Source: Gordonia pseudamarae
GTDB taxonomy: Bacteria > Actinomycetota > Actinomycetes > Mycobacteriales > Mycobacteriaceae
Direction of reading: 5' to 3'
Assembly: GCF_025273675.1 (NCBI RefSeq)
Contig: NZ_CP045809.1
Location: 1,984,001-2,048,000 of the forward strand
Length of the DNA stretch: 64,000 bases
Shown here: one piece after another, positions 25,486 through 35,670 of the stretch
Layout of the letters: each line of letters opens with the position of its first letter
Numbering within the stretch: the stretch's first letter is position 1
Translations under genes and position numbers: made by a program
The notes under the pieces: model-generated
Database searches by the model: none
What the model was told of the DNA's origin: nothing
The model's input: the letters and a program-made list of their open reading frames with translations, nothing else

Positions 25486-27804
25486 TTATGTCGCCGGGAC
25501 CAGCCGGACCACTACCGCCTTGGATACCGGGGTGTTGGATTTCTTGGCGACGGAGCCAAGGGGCACAAGGGGGTTGGTTTCGGGGTAGTAGGCTGCCACG
25601 TTGCCTCGCGGGGTGTCGTAGGCGACGATCTCGAAGTCGTCGACGCGCCGTTCCTCGGGCCCGTCGGGGCCGGTGAACTCGGAGATGATGTCGACGTGCT
25701 GGCCGGTGCGCAGCCCGAAAGCGGCGATGTCGTCCTGGTTGACCATCACCACCCGCCGGTTGCCCTTGATGCCGCGGTAGCGGTCGTCGTGGCCGTAGAT
25801 CGTGGTGTTGTACTGGTCATGGCTGCGCAGCGTCTGCAGGATCAGTCGGCCCTCGGGGATGCGCACCCAGTCCAGGGGTTCGACCGTGAAGTTGGCCAGG
25901 CCGGTGGTCGTGGCGAAGGTCCGATTGTCGCGCGGGGGATGCGGCAGCACGAATCCGTCGCTACGGCGTACGCGGGTATTGAAGTCCTCGAATCCGGGGA
26001 TGACGCGTGAGATGCGTTCGCGGATCACGTCGTAGTCATCGCGCATCTGCGCCCAGTCCACCGGATGATCGTCGCCGAACACGGCGACGGCCAGATCCGC
26101 GACGATCGCCACCTCGCTGTGCAATTCGGGGGAGGCCGGCGGTAGCGAGCCGCGTGAGAGATGCACCACCGACATCGAATCCTCGACCGAGACCAGTTGC
26201 TTCGTGCCGCCGGTCATGTCGCGGTCGGTGCGGCCGAGGGTGGGCAGGATCAGCGCGGCCCGGCCGGTGACGGTGTGTGACTCGTTGAGTTTGGTGGAGA
26301 TGTGCACGGTGAGGGCGCATCTGCGCAGGGCATCGGCGGTCAGCTCGGTATCGGGCGCCGCCGACACGAAGTTGCCGCCCATCGCGATGAACACCCGCAC
26401 CTGGCCCCGACCCATCGCCCGGATCGCCTGGACGGTGTCGTATCCGTGCTCGCGGGGGCTGTTGATTCCGAATTCCTTGTCGAGCGCCCCGAGGAACGAT
26501 TCGGGCATCTTCTCGAAAATGCCCATCGTCCGGTCGCCCTGGACGTTGGAGTGTCCGCGCACCGGACACAGTCCGGCGCCGGGTTTGCCGATCATGCCGC
26601 GCAGCAGCAGGACGTTGGTGCCCTCTCCGATCGTGGCCACCGAATGCCGGTGCTGGGTCCAGCCCATCGCCCAGCACAGCACGGTCCGCTTGGACGCCAT
26701 CAACGCCCCGGCGAGATCTTCGATCTGCGCGAAGGTCAGGCCGGTGGCCGACAGCACGTCGTCGAAGTCCAGATCGTCGAGCAGGGCGAGGTAATCGTCG
26801 ACGCCGCCGCAGTGCTCGTCGAGGAATTGCCTGTCGAAGACGGTGCCGGGGGCGGCGCGCTCGGCATCGAGCATCAGGCGTGCGATACCGCGGAACAATG
26901 CCATGTCGCCGCCGAGCCGGATCTGCAGGAAGTCATCGGTGAGGGAGGTGCCTTTCCCGATCACGCCGCCGACCTGCTGCGGGTCCTTGAAGCGCATGAG
27001 TCCGGCCTCGGGCAGCGGATTGATCGCGACGATCCGGGCCCCGCCCCGCTTGGCCTTCTCCAGCGTGGCGAGCATCCGCGGATGGTTGGTGCCGGGGTTC
27101 TGACCCGCGACGATGATCAGGTCCGCGATCTCCAGATCCGGAACCGTCACCGAACCCTTGCCGATGCCGATGGCGTTGCCCAGCGCGGTGCCCGACGACT
27201 CATGGCACATGTTGGAGCAGTCCGGCATGTTGTTGGTGCCCAGGCTGCGGGCGAACAGCTGGTAGACGAATGCGGCCTCGTTGCTGGTACGGCCGGAGGT
27301 GTAGAAGACCGCCTCGTCGGGGGAGGTCATCTGCGACAGTTCGGCGGCGATGAGGGCGTTGGCCTCGTCCCAGCCGACCGGGCGGTAGTGAGTGTCGCCC
27401 GGGGCCAGATACATCGGGTGGGTGAGCCGGCCCTGCTGCGAAAGCCAGTATCCCGAGCGGCCGGCCAGATCGGACACGGAGTGCTCGGCGAAGAACTCCG
27501 GGGTGACGCGGCGGGTGGTGGCCTCCTCGGCGACCGCCTTGGCGCCGTTCTCGCAGAACTCGGCGTGCTTGCGGTGGCCGGGGGTTTCCGGCCAGGCACA
27601 GCCGGGGCAGTCGAATCCGTTGCGCTGGTTCAGCTTGAAGAAGGTGCGGACGGTGCGCGCCACGCCCATCTGCTCGACGCCGCGTTTGAGGGCCACGGCG
27701 ACCGCGGGCACCCCGGCGGCGTGGTCCTTGACGTGCCCGATCCGGACGGCGGTCGGCTCGTCGACCTGTCGGGTGTGCGGATTCTGGTCGTCACTATGGC
27801 GCAT
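25486..27804 (-). CDS. YdeP/FdhF-family molybdopterin oxidoreductase
   Basis: A 772-residue molybdenum/bis-MGD enzyme of the YdeP branch of the formate dehydrogenase alpha/DMSO reductase superfamily. The N-terminal region has GFDCPGCAWPE and AEFCENG, whose Cys residues suggest a modified Fe-S site. Typical bis-MGD regions follow: YTSGRTSNEAAFVYQLFAR, NMCHESSG, GQNPGTNHPRMLATLE, then RGMIGKPGAGLCPVRGHSNVQGD in the middle. The C-terminal molybdopterin-dinucleotide domain includes LQTLRSHDQYNTTIYG. No Sec codon is evident. The substrate is unknown; the family name FdhF does not prove formate oxidation. mobA is divergent 67 bases away, which fits a shared cofactor need. M. tuberculosis Rv2900c is a relative. 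Confidence 0.88.
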   Translation of the reverse strand: MRHSDDQNPHTRQVDEPTAVRIGHVKDHAAGVPAVAVALKRGVEQMGVARTVRTFFKLNQRNGFDCPGCAWPETPGHRKHAEFCENGAKAVAEEATTRRVTPEFFAEHSVSDLAGRSGYWLSQQGRLTHPMYLAPGDTHYRPVGWDEANALIAAELSQMTSPDEAVFYTSGRTSNEAAFVYQLFARSLGTNNMPDCSNMCHESSGTALGNAIGIGKGSVTVPDLEIADLIIVAGQNPGTNHPRMLATLEKAKRGGARIVAINPLPEAGLMRFKDPQQVGGVIGKGTSLTDDFLQIRLGGDMALFRGIARLMLDAERAAPGTVFDRQFLDEHCGGVDDYLALLDDLDFDDVLSATGLTFAQIEDLAGALMASKRTVLCWAMGWTQHRHSVATIGEGTNVLLLRGMIGKPGAGLCPVRGHSNVQGDRTMGIFEKMPESFLGALDKEFGINSPREHGYDTVQAIRAMGRGQVRVFIAMGGNFVSAAPDTELTADALRRCALTVHISTKLNESHTVTGRAALILPTLGRTDRDMTGGTKQLVSVEDSMSVVHLSRGSLPPASPELHSEVAIVADLAVAVFGDDHPVDWAQMRDDYDVIRERISRVIPGFEDFNTRVRRSDGFVLPHPPRDNRTFATTTGLANFTVEPLDWVRIPEGRLILQTLRSHDQYNTTIYGHDDRYRGIKGNRRVVMVNQDDIAAFGLRTGQHVDIISEFTGPDGPEERRVDDFEIVAYDTPRGNVAAYYPETNPLVPLGSVAKKSNTPVSKAVVVRLVPAT

Positions 27805-27871
27805 GACATTTATTGTGCGCCAGAAACTGTGATCCCGCCCTCACCGGGTCGAGATAGCACACACTGGACAC

Positions 27872-28531
27872 ATGACCGACAGTGAGAACACCCGCGGGGA
27901 CCTAGTGGACCTGCCAGAGAGCACCACCACCGCGCCGATCGCCGGACTGGTCCTGGCCGGCGGCAGATCCCGGCGGATGGGGACCGACAAGGCGTCGCTG
28001 CAGTGGCCGGACGACACCGCCGAACCGATGCTGGCGCGCATCGTGCGCACCGTCGCCGAGCGGTGCGACCGGGTGTACGTGGTGGCCGCGCAGGAGTCGT
28101 CGGCGTACCGGCTGCTGCACGGGACCGGTGGGCCGGAGGCGGTATGGGTGACCGACGAGGAACCGGGCACCGGCCCGCTCGGCGGGCTGGCCGCGGGTCT
28201 GGCGGCGGCCGCCGCCGACGGTTTCGGGCTGGGATTCGTGTGCGCCACCGACATGCCGCTGATCGGCCCGGGCCTGATCGACGAACTCGCCCGAGGCGCC
28301 ACGCCGTCGACGCAGGCGGTGATCGCCCACGATGCGCGGCGCGACCATCCGATGGCCGCCATCTACCGCACGTCGTCGGCGCCGGTGGTGGCCGATCTGG
28401 TGGCGGGGGGCGAGCGGCGGATGCTCGCGGTGCTCGACGCGCTGGAGACCCGGCGGGTCCCGGTGTCCGAACCCGAATGGCTCACCAATGTGAACGCTCC
28501 CGAGGATCTGCACGACCTGCGCGTGTCCTGA
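27872..28531 (+). CDS. mobA: Molybdenum cofactor guanylyltransferase MobA-like
   Basis: A 219-residue nucleotidyltransferase that joins GMP to molybdopterin to make the MGD form of the cofactor. It has the N-terminal pyrophosphorylase motif LVLAGGRSRRMGTDKASLQW (about residues 29-48), the metal-binding Asp in FVCATDMPL and the C-terminal segment TNVNAPEDL. The first ~28 residues are an extra tail, so the true start could be internal, but no better start codon is seen. It is divergent from the molybdoenzyme gene. In M. tuberculosis mobA (Rv2453c) also lies upstream of valS. Confidence 0.87.
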   Translation: MTDSENTRGDLVDLPESTTTAPIAGLVLAGGRSRRMGTDKASLQWPDDTAEPMLARIVRTVAERCDRVYVVAAQESSAYRLLHGTGGPEAVWVTDEEPGTGPLGGLAAGLAAAAADGFGLGFVCATDMPLIGPGLIDELARGATPSTQAVIAHDARRDHPMAAIYRTSSAPVVADLVAGGERRMLAVLDALETRRVPVSEPEWLTNVNAPEDLHDLRVS

Positions 28532-28666
28532 TCACAAGGTCCGGGTGTGCCGCCTGTCCCGGAAGTGGGGGCCGGTGCACACCCGCATCGATGAACCCGT
28601 CATGCGGATCGGCACGCGCAGGTCGGGCGCGTCACGCCCCACGCTCTGACCGGTGCGCGCGTTCCC

Positions 28667-28672
28667 TAAGAT
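28667..28672 (+). promoter_or_regulatory. -10 box TAAGAT, leaderless start of valS
   Basis: TAAGAT ends 6 bases before GTG 28679, and no Shine-Dalgarno site is present. The start codon should be the first base of the transcript or close to it. Confidence 0.55.
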
Positions 28673-28678
28673 TGTGGG

Positions 28679-31333
28679 GTGAGCAATCGTGAAGCACAGG
28701 GTGCCGACGCGTCCGCACTGCCAAAGTCCTGGGACCCCGCAGAACATGAGGCAGGGCTCTACCAGGGCTGGGTGGACGCCGGGTACTTCACCGCCGACCC
28801 CTCGAGTGACAAGCCGCCGTTCACGATCGTCATCCCGCCGCCCAATGTGAACGGTTCGCTGCACATGGGCCACGCCTATGAGCACGTGCTGATGGATGCG
28901 CTGTGCCGGCGCAAACGGATGCAGGGCTACGAGGTGCTGTGGCTGCCGGGTATGGACCACGCGGCCATCGCGATGCAGACGATGGTCGAGCGCAAACTGG
29001 CCACCGAGGGCAAGACCCGCGATGATCTGGGCCGGGAAGCGTTCATCGAACGGGTGTGGCAGGAGAAGGCCGAGATCTCCGGAAACATCGGCGAACAGAT
29101 GCGCCGCCTCGGTGATGGCGTCGACTGGACCCGCGAACGTTTCACGATGGACGAAGGTCTCTCGCGCGCGGTGCACACCGTGTTCAAGAAGATGTTCGAC
29201 GACGGTCTGATCTATCAGGCCGAGCGTCTGGTGAACTGGTCGCCGGTCCTGCAGACCGCGATCAGCGACATCGAGGTGTCCTACGCCGACGTCGAAGGCG
29301 AACTCGTCAGCTTCCGCTACGGCTCCCTCGACGACACACAGCCGCACATCGTGGTGGCCACCACCCGGCTGGAGACGATGCTCGGCGACACCGCGATCGC
29401 GGTGCACCCCGACGACGAGCGGTACGCACATCTGGTGGGCACCGAATTGCCGCACCCGTTCCTGGACCGCACTATCCCGGTCGTCGCCGACGACTATGTG
29501 GATCCCGAGTTCGGTTCCGGCGCGGTCAAGATCACCCCCGCGCACGACCCCAACGACTTCGCGCTCGGCCAGCGGCACAATCTGCCGATGCCCACCATCA
29601 TGGATGCCACCGCCAGGATCGACGGCACCGGAACGCAATTCGACGGGATGGATCGTTTCGAGGCGCGGGTCAAGGTGCGCCAGGCGCTCGCCGAGCAGGG
29701 CCGCATCGTCAAGGAGGTGCGCCCGTACCTGCACAGCGTCGGCCATTCCGAACGTACCGGTGAACCGATCGAGCCGCGCCTGTCGATGCAGTGGTGGGTC
29801 AAGGTCGCCTCGCTCGCCGAGGCCGCCGGTGACGCGGTGCGCGAGGGCGAGACCGTCATCTATCCGAAGTCGATGGAGCTGCGCTGGTTCGGCTGGGTCG
29901 ACGACATGCACGATTGGTGCATCTCCCGCCAGCTGTGGTGGGGCCACCGCATCCCGATCTGGTACGGCCCCGACGGCGAGGTGATCTGCGTCGGACCCGA
30001 CGAACAGGCACCTGAGGGCTACACGCAGGAAACCGATGTCCTGGACACCTGGTTCTCGTCGGGTCTGTGGCCGTTCTCCACCCTCGGCTGGCCCGACAAC
30101 ACCGCCGACCTGGAAAAGTTCTATCCCACTTCGGTTCTGGTTACCGGCTACGACATCCTGTTCTTCTGGGTGGCGCGGATGATGATGTTCGGCACCTACG
30201 TCGGCAAGGACCTGGGCGCCGGCAAGACGGTGCCGTTCAGCAACCTGTTCCTGCACGGCCTGGTGCGCGACGAGCACGGCCGCAAGATGTCCAAATCCAA
30301 GGGCAACGGCATCGACCCGCTCGACTGGGTGGAGCGCTTCGGCGCCGATGCGCTGCGTTTCACCCTGGCACGTGGGGCCAACCCGGGGGCCGACATCTCC
30401 GTCGGCGAGGACCACGCGTCGTCGTCGCGGAACTTCGCCACCAAGTTGTACAACGCCACCAAGTTCGCGCTCATGAACGGCGCCCAGGTGGGCGAGCTGC
30501 CCGCGCGGGAGTCGCTGACCGAGGCCGATCGCTGGATCCTCGACCGCCTCGACCAGGTGGTCGCCGAGGCCGATGCCGGGTTCGAGGCGTACGAGTTCTC
30601 CAAGGCGTGCGAGGCGCTGTACCACTTCGCCTGGGACGAGTTCTGCGACTGGTATCTGGAACTGGCCAAGGTCCAGTTCGCCGAGAATGACGAAACCCGC
30701 TCGCGGGCAACGTCACTGGTTCTCGGGACGGTTCTCGACACGCTGCTGCGCACGCTGTCGCCGGTGATGCCGTTCGTGACCGAGGTGCTGTGGAAGTCGC
30801 TGACCGAGGGGCAGTCGCTGGTGATCGCGCGGTGGCCGGCCGGGACCGGCGCCGAGGTCGACGCCGACGCGGCACGGCACGTGGGTGATCTGCAGGCGCT
30901 GATCACCGAGATCCGCCGGTTCCGCAGCGACCAGGGACTCAAGCCCGGACAGCGGGTGGCCGCAGAACTCGACGGACTCGACGCGGCGGGCATCGACGCG
31001 CTGCGGCCTTACGTTGATTCACTGGCCCGGCTCAACCGGGCCGACGACACGTTCGCGGCCACCGCGACCGTTGAGGTACGGCTGTCGGCGGCGACGGTCA
31101 CCGTGCGTATCGACACCTCCGGCACCGTCGATGTGGAGGCCGAGCGCAAGCGTATCGCCAAGGATCTCGCGGCGGCGGAGAAGGAATTGGCGCAGACAGC
31201 GGCCAAGCTCGGCAACGAGCAGTTCCTGTCGAAGGCTCCGGAGGCGGTGCGCGCCAAGATCACCGAACGCAACAAGGTGGCCACCGACGAGGTGGCCCGG
31301 CTGACGGCCAAGCTGGAAGGGCTCGGCGGGTGA
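28679..31333 (+). CDS. valS: Valyl-tRNA synthetase
   Basis: An 884-residue class I aminoacyl-tRNA synthetase. The HIGH motif is LHMGH within [17 protein letters not shown] (about residues 61-65), and KMSKS is in [17 protein letters not shown] (about 537). An editing domain lies between ([17 protein letters not shown]). The anticodon-binding helical domain and a C-terminal coiled-coil arm ([20 protein letters not shown]) complete the enzyme. The start is GTG 28679. folC starts inside the stop codon region (GTGA), so valS, folC and the DUF4233 gene form one operon, as in mycobacteria. Confidence 0.97.
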   Translation: MSNREAQGADASALPKSWDPAEHEAGLYQGWVDAGYFTADPSSDKPPFTIVIPPPNVNGSLHMGHAYEHVLMDALCRRKRMQGYEVLWLPGMDHAAIAMQTMVERKLATEGKTRDDLGREAFIERVWQEKAEISGNIGEQMRRLGDGVDWTRERFTMDEGLSRAVHTVFKKMFDDGLIYQAERLVNWSPVLQTAISDIEVSYADVEGELVSFRYGSLDDTQPHIVVATTRLETMLGDTAIAVHPDDERYAHLVGTELPHPFLDRTIPVVADDYVDPEFGSGAVKITPAHDPNDFALGQRHNLPMPTIMDATARIDGTGTQFDGMDRFEARVKVRQALAEQGRIVKEVRPYLHSVGHSERTGEPIEPRLSMQWWVKVASLAEAAGDAVREGETVIYPKSMELRWFGWVDDMHDWCISRQLWWGHRIPIWYGPDGEVICVGPDEQAPEGYTQETDVLDTWFSSGLWPFSTLGWPDNTADLEKFYPTSVLVTGYDILFFWVARMMMFGTYVGKDLGAGKTVPFSNLFLHGLVRDEHGRKMSKSKGNGIDPLDWVERFGADALRFTLARGANPGADISVGEDHASSSRNFATKLYNATKFALMNGAQVGELPARESLTEADRWILDRLDQVVAEADAGFEAYEFSKACEALYHFAWDEFCDWYLELAKVQFAENDETRSRATSLVLGTVLDTLLRTLSPVMPFVTEVLWKSLTEGQSLVIARWPAGTGAEVDADAARHVGDLQALITEIRRFRSDQGLKPGQRVAAELDGLDAAGIDALRPYVDSLARLNRADDTFAATATVEVRLSAATVTVRIDTSGTVDVEAERKRIAKDLAAAEKELAQTAAKLGNEQFLSKAPEAVRAKITERNKVATDEVARLTAKLEGLGG

Positions 31334-32967
31334 GCGGTGACCGCGCCGGGCGCTCGGGTGGTCCCGGCGCCGGGGAGCCGCGCGATCCGGGTGCACCGGA
31401 GGCCGACGAGATCGACCTGGCACACCTGGCCTTCGAGGACGATGAGGCGTCCGGGGACGATCGGGCGTTCGGGGACGATGAGGACACCGGGCACGATGGC
31501 GACCGGCCGGGGGTCGGGGGACCGGTGCACCCGCTCGACGACGAGGGGCCCGACGATCCGTCGGCGTTCACCACCGACACCACCTCCGACCTGGCCGAGT
31601 TGGCGGAGGTGGAGGCCGACCTGGACACCCGCTGGCCCGAGACCAGGATCGAGCCGTCGCTGACCCGCATCTCCACCCTGATGGATCTGCTGGGCTCGCC
31701 GCAGTTGACCTATCCGTCGATTCACATCGCCGGTACCAACGGCAAGACGTCGGTGACCCGGATGATCGACGCACTGCTGATCGCGCTGCACCGGCGCACC
31801 GGCCGCATCACCAGCCCACACCTGCAGCTGGTCACCGAACGGATTTCGGTGGACGGCAAGCCGATCGAACCGCGCACCTACATCGATACCTACCGGGAGC
31901 TGGAACCGTACATCACGATGGTCGACGACTCGTCGACGGCTGCGGGCGGACCCCGGATGAGCAAGTTCGAGGTGCTCACCGCGATGGCCTACGCGGCGTT
32001 CGCCGAGGCGCCGGTGGATGTGGCAGTGGTGGAAACGGGGATGGGCGGACGCTGGGACGCCACCAACGTCGTCGACTCGCAGGTGCGGGTGATCACCCCG
32101 ATCGCGATGGACCACGCCGACTATCTGGGCGACACGCTCACTGCGATCGCGGGTGAGAAGGCCGGGATCATCACCGCCCGCAGAAGCGACGACCTGCTCG
32201 CCCAGGACCCGGTTGCGGTGATCGCACCGCAGGAACCGGACGTCATGGACGTACTGCTGCGTCAGGCAGTGGAATCGGAAACGGTTGTGGCGCGCCAGAA
32301 CTCGGAGTTCTCGGTGCTGGAGGCGCGGCTGGCGGTGGGCGGTCAGCTGCTCACGCTGCAGGGGCTGGGCGGGGTGTACGAGGAGATCTTCCTGCCGCTG
32401 CACGGAGCACACCAGGCCGCCAACGCCGCACTGGCACTCGCCGCCGTCGAGGCGTTCTTCGGCGCCGGAGCCGAGCGGCAACTCGATATCGACGCGGTGC
32501 GTACCGGGTTTGCCGCGGTCTCCAGCCCCGGACGACTCGAGCGGGTACGGTCGGCGCCGAGTGTTTTCGTCGACGCCGCACACAATCCGCACGGCGCGAC
32601 GGCACTGGCCAACGCGCTGGCCGAGGAGTTCGACTTCCGCCGACTGGTGGGGGTGATCGGTGTACTCGGCGACAAGGACGCCGAAGGTTTGCTCGAGGCC
32701 CTCGAACCGGTCCTCGACCACGTCGTGATCACCAACAACGGGTCGCCCCGGGCCCTGGACACCGAGACTCTCGCCGAGGTCGCGCGAGTGGTGTTCGGGG
32801 AGGACCGGGTCACCGCCGAACCATTCCTTCCCGACGCCGTCGAGACCGCGATCGGGCTCGCCGAGGAATCCGACGGACAGCCCGTCGCGGGAGCCGGGGT
32901 GGTGATCACCGGATCGGTGGTCACAGCGGGTGCCGCACGAAGCCTGTTCGGTAAGGAGCCGTCATGA
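31330..32967 (+). CDS. folC: Bifunctional folylpolyglutamate/dihydrofolate synthase
   Basis: A 545-residue Mur-ligase-fold enzyme that adds glutamate to dihydropteroate and to folates. The P-loop [12 protein letters not shown] lies at about residue 136, with [15 protein letters not shown], the Mg-binding EVGMGG-like segment [14 protein letters not shown] and the C-terminal HNPHGATAL. The first ~90 residues are an acidic, low-complexity extension ([20 protein letters not shown]) well beyond the mycobacterial protein. The GTG overlap with valS argues that it is translated, although an internal start near residue 75-90 cannot be excluded. The downstream DUF4233 gene overlaps by 4 bases. Confidence 0.95.
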   Translation: MSGDRAGRSGGPGAGEPRDPGAPEADEIDLAHLAFEDDEASGDDRAFGDDEDTGHDGDRPGVGGPVHPLDDEGPDDPSAFTTDTTSDLAELAEVEADLDTRWPETRIEPSLTRISTLMDLLGSPQLTYPSIHIAGTNGKTSVTRMIDALLIALHRRTGRITSPHLQLVTERISVDGKPIEPRTYIDTYRELEPYITMVDDSSTAAGGPRMSKFEVLTAMAYAAFAEAPVDVAVVETGMGGRWDATNVVDSQVRVITPIAMDHADYLGDTLTAIAGEKAGIITARRSDDLLAQDPVAVIAPQEPDVMDVLLRQAVESETVVARQNSEFSVLEARLAVGGQLLTLQGLGGVYEEIFLPLHGAHQAANAALALAAVEAFFGAGAERQLDIDAVRTGFAAVSSPGRLERVRSAPSVFVDAAHNPHGATALANALAEEFDFRRLVGVIGVLGDKDAEGLLEALEPVLDHVVITNNGSPRALDTETLAEVARVVFGEDRVTAEPFLPDAVETAIGLAEESDGQPVAGAGVVITGSVVTAGAARSLFGKEPS

Positions 32968-33377
32968 GTGAGCACACCCCGGCGCCGCGTTTCACACCGC
33001 CTGCCAACGATCCGTGGAAGGGGTTGCGCGGTGTGATGGCCGGAACCCTGATCCTCGAACTGATCGTCGTGCTGCTCGGTGTGCCGGTGGTGTGGAAGAT
33101 CGGCGGCGGACTGTCCTGGATCTCCGGTGGCTATCTGGCGCTGATCGCCGTCGCGATGGTGCTGGCCTGCGGCATGCAGGGCCGACCGTACGCGATGACC
33201 CTCAACCTGAGTTTGCAGGTTGCGGTGATCGTCGGCGGGATCTTCCACTGGTCGCTCGCGGTCATCGGGGTGATGTTCCTGTGCGTCTGGGTGTATATCG
33301 CCTACATCAAACGCGACATGCAGCAACGGATCGACGAGGGTCGGCTGGCCGGGCAGAGGCCGATCGACGAGGCGTGA
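32964..33377 (+). CDS. DUF4233 membrane protein
   Basis: A 137-residue protein with four predicted membrane helices (about residues 26-48, 52-68, 76-96, 98-117) and a charged C-terminus. It begins PANDPWKGLRGVMAGTLILE after the start, the DUF4233 signature. ATG 32964 overlaps the folC stop (ATGA), so it is in the valS-folC operon. The same gene sits between folC and ndk in mycobacteria (Rv2446c). Function unknown. Confidence 0.88.
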   Translation: MSEHTPAPRFTPPANDPWKGLRGVMAGTLILELIVVLLGVPVVWKIGGGLSWISGGYLALIAVAMVLACGMQGRPYAMTLNLSLQVAVIVGGIFHWSLAVIGVMFLCVWVYIAYIKRDMQQRIDEGRLAGQRPIDEA

Positions 33378-33522
33378 TTCGCCACTGGCTATGGGCGTGT
33401 TCGCGAGCCGCAAGACCTGTTGCCGGAACGTTATGATGTGACGGTCGTCATCTTCTGTAAAAGCTGTGACAATGGCGGACGGTGTCGAGTAGCCGACACA
33501 TCTGTAACCGTCTGGGGGAAAC

Positions 33523-34077
33523 TTGTCTGTCACATCCAGCCGACTGTCCGCAGCCACCTTCGGTGGCCGAGTACTCGCCGGGGTGTTGGCCGCCGCCGGC
33601 ATCATCGCAGCAGGTGGCGGCTCCGCCCATGCCGTGCCCACCGGTCCCGGACCGGGAACCTTGACCACCCAGCACGCGGAGTCGGCGAAGACCGATCCGC
33701 AGTCGGCGCCGGACAATACGGCGCCCCGAACCGTGGAACGGCCGGACGTACCCACCGCCCCGGCAGGTCCCGACTACACCGCGATCCTCAAACCGGGCCC
33801 GCCCATCACGGTGTCGAATGCCGAATACAGCTACATCGCCACCCATTCGGTCACCAAACAACTCAAACGGGCCAATGTCTCCGGCGGTATCGCGGCGTTG
33901 CCGGTGCCCGCGCAGTATCGGTTGGCCAACGACGGGCTGGCACTCCAGTTCCGGCGGGCTCTCGACGGCGCGTTGAGTACCCGTGGCGGGTGCATCCAGA
34001 TCGTGGTGTCGCACGGTAATCCGGGCAGCCTCTTCGACTACGGACTGTTCGCGATCGACGGCCGCTACTGCGACTGA
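33523..34077 (+). CDS. Secreted protein of unknown function
   Basis: A 184-residue protein with a clear signal peptide (RLSAATFGGRVLAGVLAAAG, cleavage after SAHA at about residue 36). A disordered Pro/Thr/Asp-rich stretch (37-85) and a C-terminal domain (about 86-184) follow. That domain carries two Cys (157 in GGCIQIVV and 183 in the terminal RYCD), well placed for one disulfide. Start TTG 33523 follows GGGGGA (33514-33519); no ATG or GTG is better. It starts the three-gene insertion between DUF4233 and ndk. I do not recognise the family. Confidence 0.7.
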   Translation: MSVTSSRLSAATFGGRVLAGVLAAAGIIAAGGGSAHAVPTGPGPGTLTTQHAESAKTDPQSAPDNTAPRTVERPDVPTAPAGPDYTAILKPGPPITVSNAEYSYIATHSVTKQLKRANVSGGIAALPVPAQYRLANDGLALQFRRALDGALSTRGGCIQIVVSHGNPGSLFDYGLFAIDGRYCD

Positions 34078-34153
34078 GTCCACCGCTCGGCAGTCCGATC
34101 CGGGCGCAAGCGCCGACGCAACGCCGCGCGAACCACGCAGACCGCTTCACGCA

Positions 34154-34187
34154 GACCGACTTCACGGACTGACCGACTTCACGGACT
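34154..34187. repeat. Tandem 17-bp repeat downstream of the secreted-protein gene
   Basis: GACCGACTTCACGGACT occurs at 34154-34170 and 34171-34187 with no difference, and a weaker copy (CAGACCGCTTCAC) just upstream. It lies between the gene end and a terminator hairpin. Confidence 0.85.
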
Positions 34188-34230
34188 GACAGAATCTCGA
34201 CCCGGAAGGACAAATAGCAGCGCGGAACCA

Positions 34231-34268
34231 CTGACGCGCCTGATCGGGAACCCGACCAGGCGCGTCAG
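34231..34268. terminator. Bidirectional terminator between converging genes
   Basis: An 18-base stem with one mismatch (34231-34248 with 34251-34268) lies between the secreted-protein gene and the amidohydrolase gene, which converge. Confidence 0.75.
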
Positions 34269-34296
34269 CGGTGTGAGGTCAGCCTCGGCCGACCGG

Positions 34297-35586
34297 TCAG
34301 CCCTTCGCCGCGGCGATGGCGAGATCCGCTTCGGCCTTCTTCTTGGCCTCGTACATCTGCTTCCACTCGGCGCGCGGCCGGACCGTGGTGTCGACGTCGG
34401 TGGCCTGCGCACGCAGCGCACCCACCCGGGCCTCGTCCTTGGTGCGCAGCGCGAACGGATCCCAGTTGAAGAACTTCGCCGAGTTCTCCCAGGTGATCTG
34501 ATCGATCTCCGCGTCGGTGGCACCGGCCGCGTTGAACTCGGCGAGGACCTTCTCGGGGGCGTCGGGCCAGAAGCAGTCCGAATGGGGGTAGTCGCACTCC
34601 CACGCGATGTTGTTCATGCCGACGTCGTGCCGGTTCTTGATGGCGGTCTTGTCGGTCACGTAGCAGGCGAGCACCCGGTCGCGGAACACCTCGCTGGGCA
34701 GCCGGTCACCGAAGTCGTTGTTGAGCCACTTCTGGTTGGTGTAGTGCCGGTCGGCGCGGTCGAGGAAGAACGGAATCCAGCCGACGCCGCCCTCGGAGAA
34801 CGCGAACTTGAGCGTGGGGAAGGCCCGCATGGCCGGGCCGAACAACAGATCTTGGGCCGCGATCACCGAAATCTGGGTGGCGAGCACCATCAGGTTGTCG
34901 ATGGGAGCGTCCTTGGCCAGGCGCAGCACACCGAAGCCGGACCCGATGTGCAGACACATCACCATGTCGTTGTCGACGAGGGCCTGGAAGACCGGACCCC
35001 AGTAGTCCAGGTCGTGGTAGCTGGGCAGCTTCTCCAGATGCGGCAGCTCCGGCATCGTGACCGCGCGGGCGCCCTTCTTGGCGACGCGGTGGATCTCCTT
35101 GACCATGCCCTCCACGTTCCAGGTGGGCAGCAGCGCCAGCGGGATGAAGCGGTCGGGGTGGGCTCCGGCCCACTCGTCGATGTGCCAGTCGTTGTAGGCC
35201 GACACCATGATGAGGGTGACCGGGTCCTTGTACTGGTTCAGGTGGCGGGCGGAGAACCCGGTGAATGTGGGAAAGCACATCGAGGAGAGCACGCCGTTGC
35301 GGTTCATGTCACGGACGCGTTCGTCTACGTCGTAGACGCCCGGGCGCATCTCCGCATAGCCGGCCGGGTCGTAAGCCCATTCCTCCGGCGGCCAGGTGAC
35401 CACGGCGTTCAGGCCGCTGGTACCGGTCACCTTGCCCTGGTAGAACCACTGCTCGATGCCCTTCTCATCGAAAATCACCCGGGGGGCCTCGTCCATGTAC
35501 TTCTGTGGGACGTGCCGGGCGAACATGTCGTGGGGCTCCACGACATGGTCGTCGATGCTGATGAGGATCATGTCGTCGACATTCAT
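34297..35586 (-). CDS. Amidohydrolase 2 family metal-dependent hydrolase
   Basis: A 429-residue TIM-barrel protein of the amidohydrolase_2 (ACMSD-like) family. The start contains ISIDDHVVEPHDMF, where the D-x-H motif gives metal ligands; further candidates are MCLHIGSGFGVL and the C-terminal ECDYPHSDCFWP. Proteins of this length are common in mycolata, and many act on aromatic acids or related ring cleavage products by decarboxylation or hydrolysis. The ATG 35586 start has AAAGGA upstream; TTG 35595 is a poorer choice. The AraC-type gene is divergent with an 84-bp gap and may control it. The substrate is unknown. Confidence 0.85.
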   Translation of the reverse strand: MNVDDMILISIDDHVVEPHDMFARHVPQKYMDEAPRVIFDEKGIEQWFYQGKVTGTSGLNAVVTWPPEEWAYDPAGYAEMRPGVYDVDERVRDMNRNGVLSSMCFPTFTGFSARHLNQYKDPVTLIMVSAYNDWHIDEWAGAHPDRFIPLALLPTWNVEGMVKEIHRVAKKGARAVTMPELPHLEKLPSYHDLDYWGPVFQALVDNDMVMCLHIGSGFGVLRLAKDAPIDNLMVLATQISVIAAQDLLFGPAMRAFPTLKFAFSEGGVGWIPFFLDRADRHYTNQKWLNNDFGDRLPSEVFRDRVLACYVTDKTAIKNRHDVGMNNIAWECDYPHSDCFWPDAPEKVLAEFNAAGATDAEIDQITWENSAKFFNWDPFALRTKDEARVGALRAQATDVDTTVRPRAEWKQMYEAKKKAEADLAIAAAKG

Positions 35587-35670
35587 GGGACTCAAGTCCT
35601 TTCTCGAAACGGTGCCCGTGGGCAGTCTGGGCCGTGAATATGTCCTGTTTCACTTGTACAGTGGATTTCC

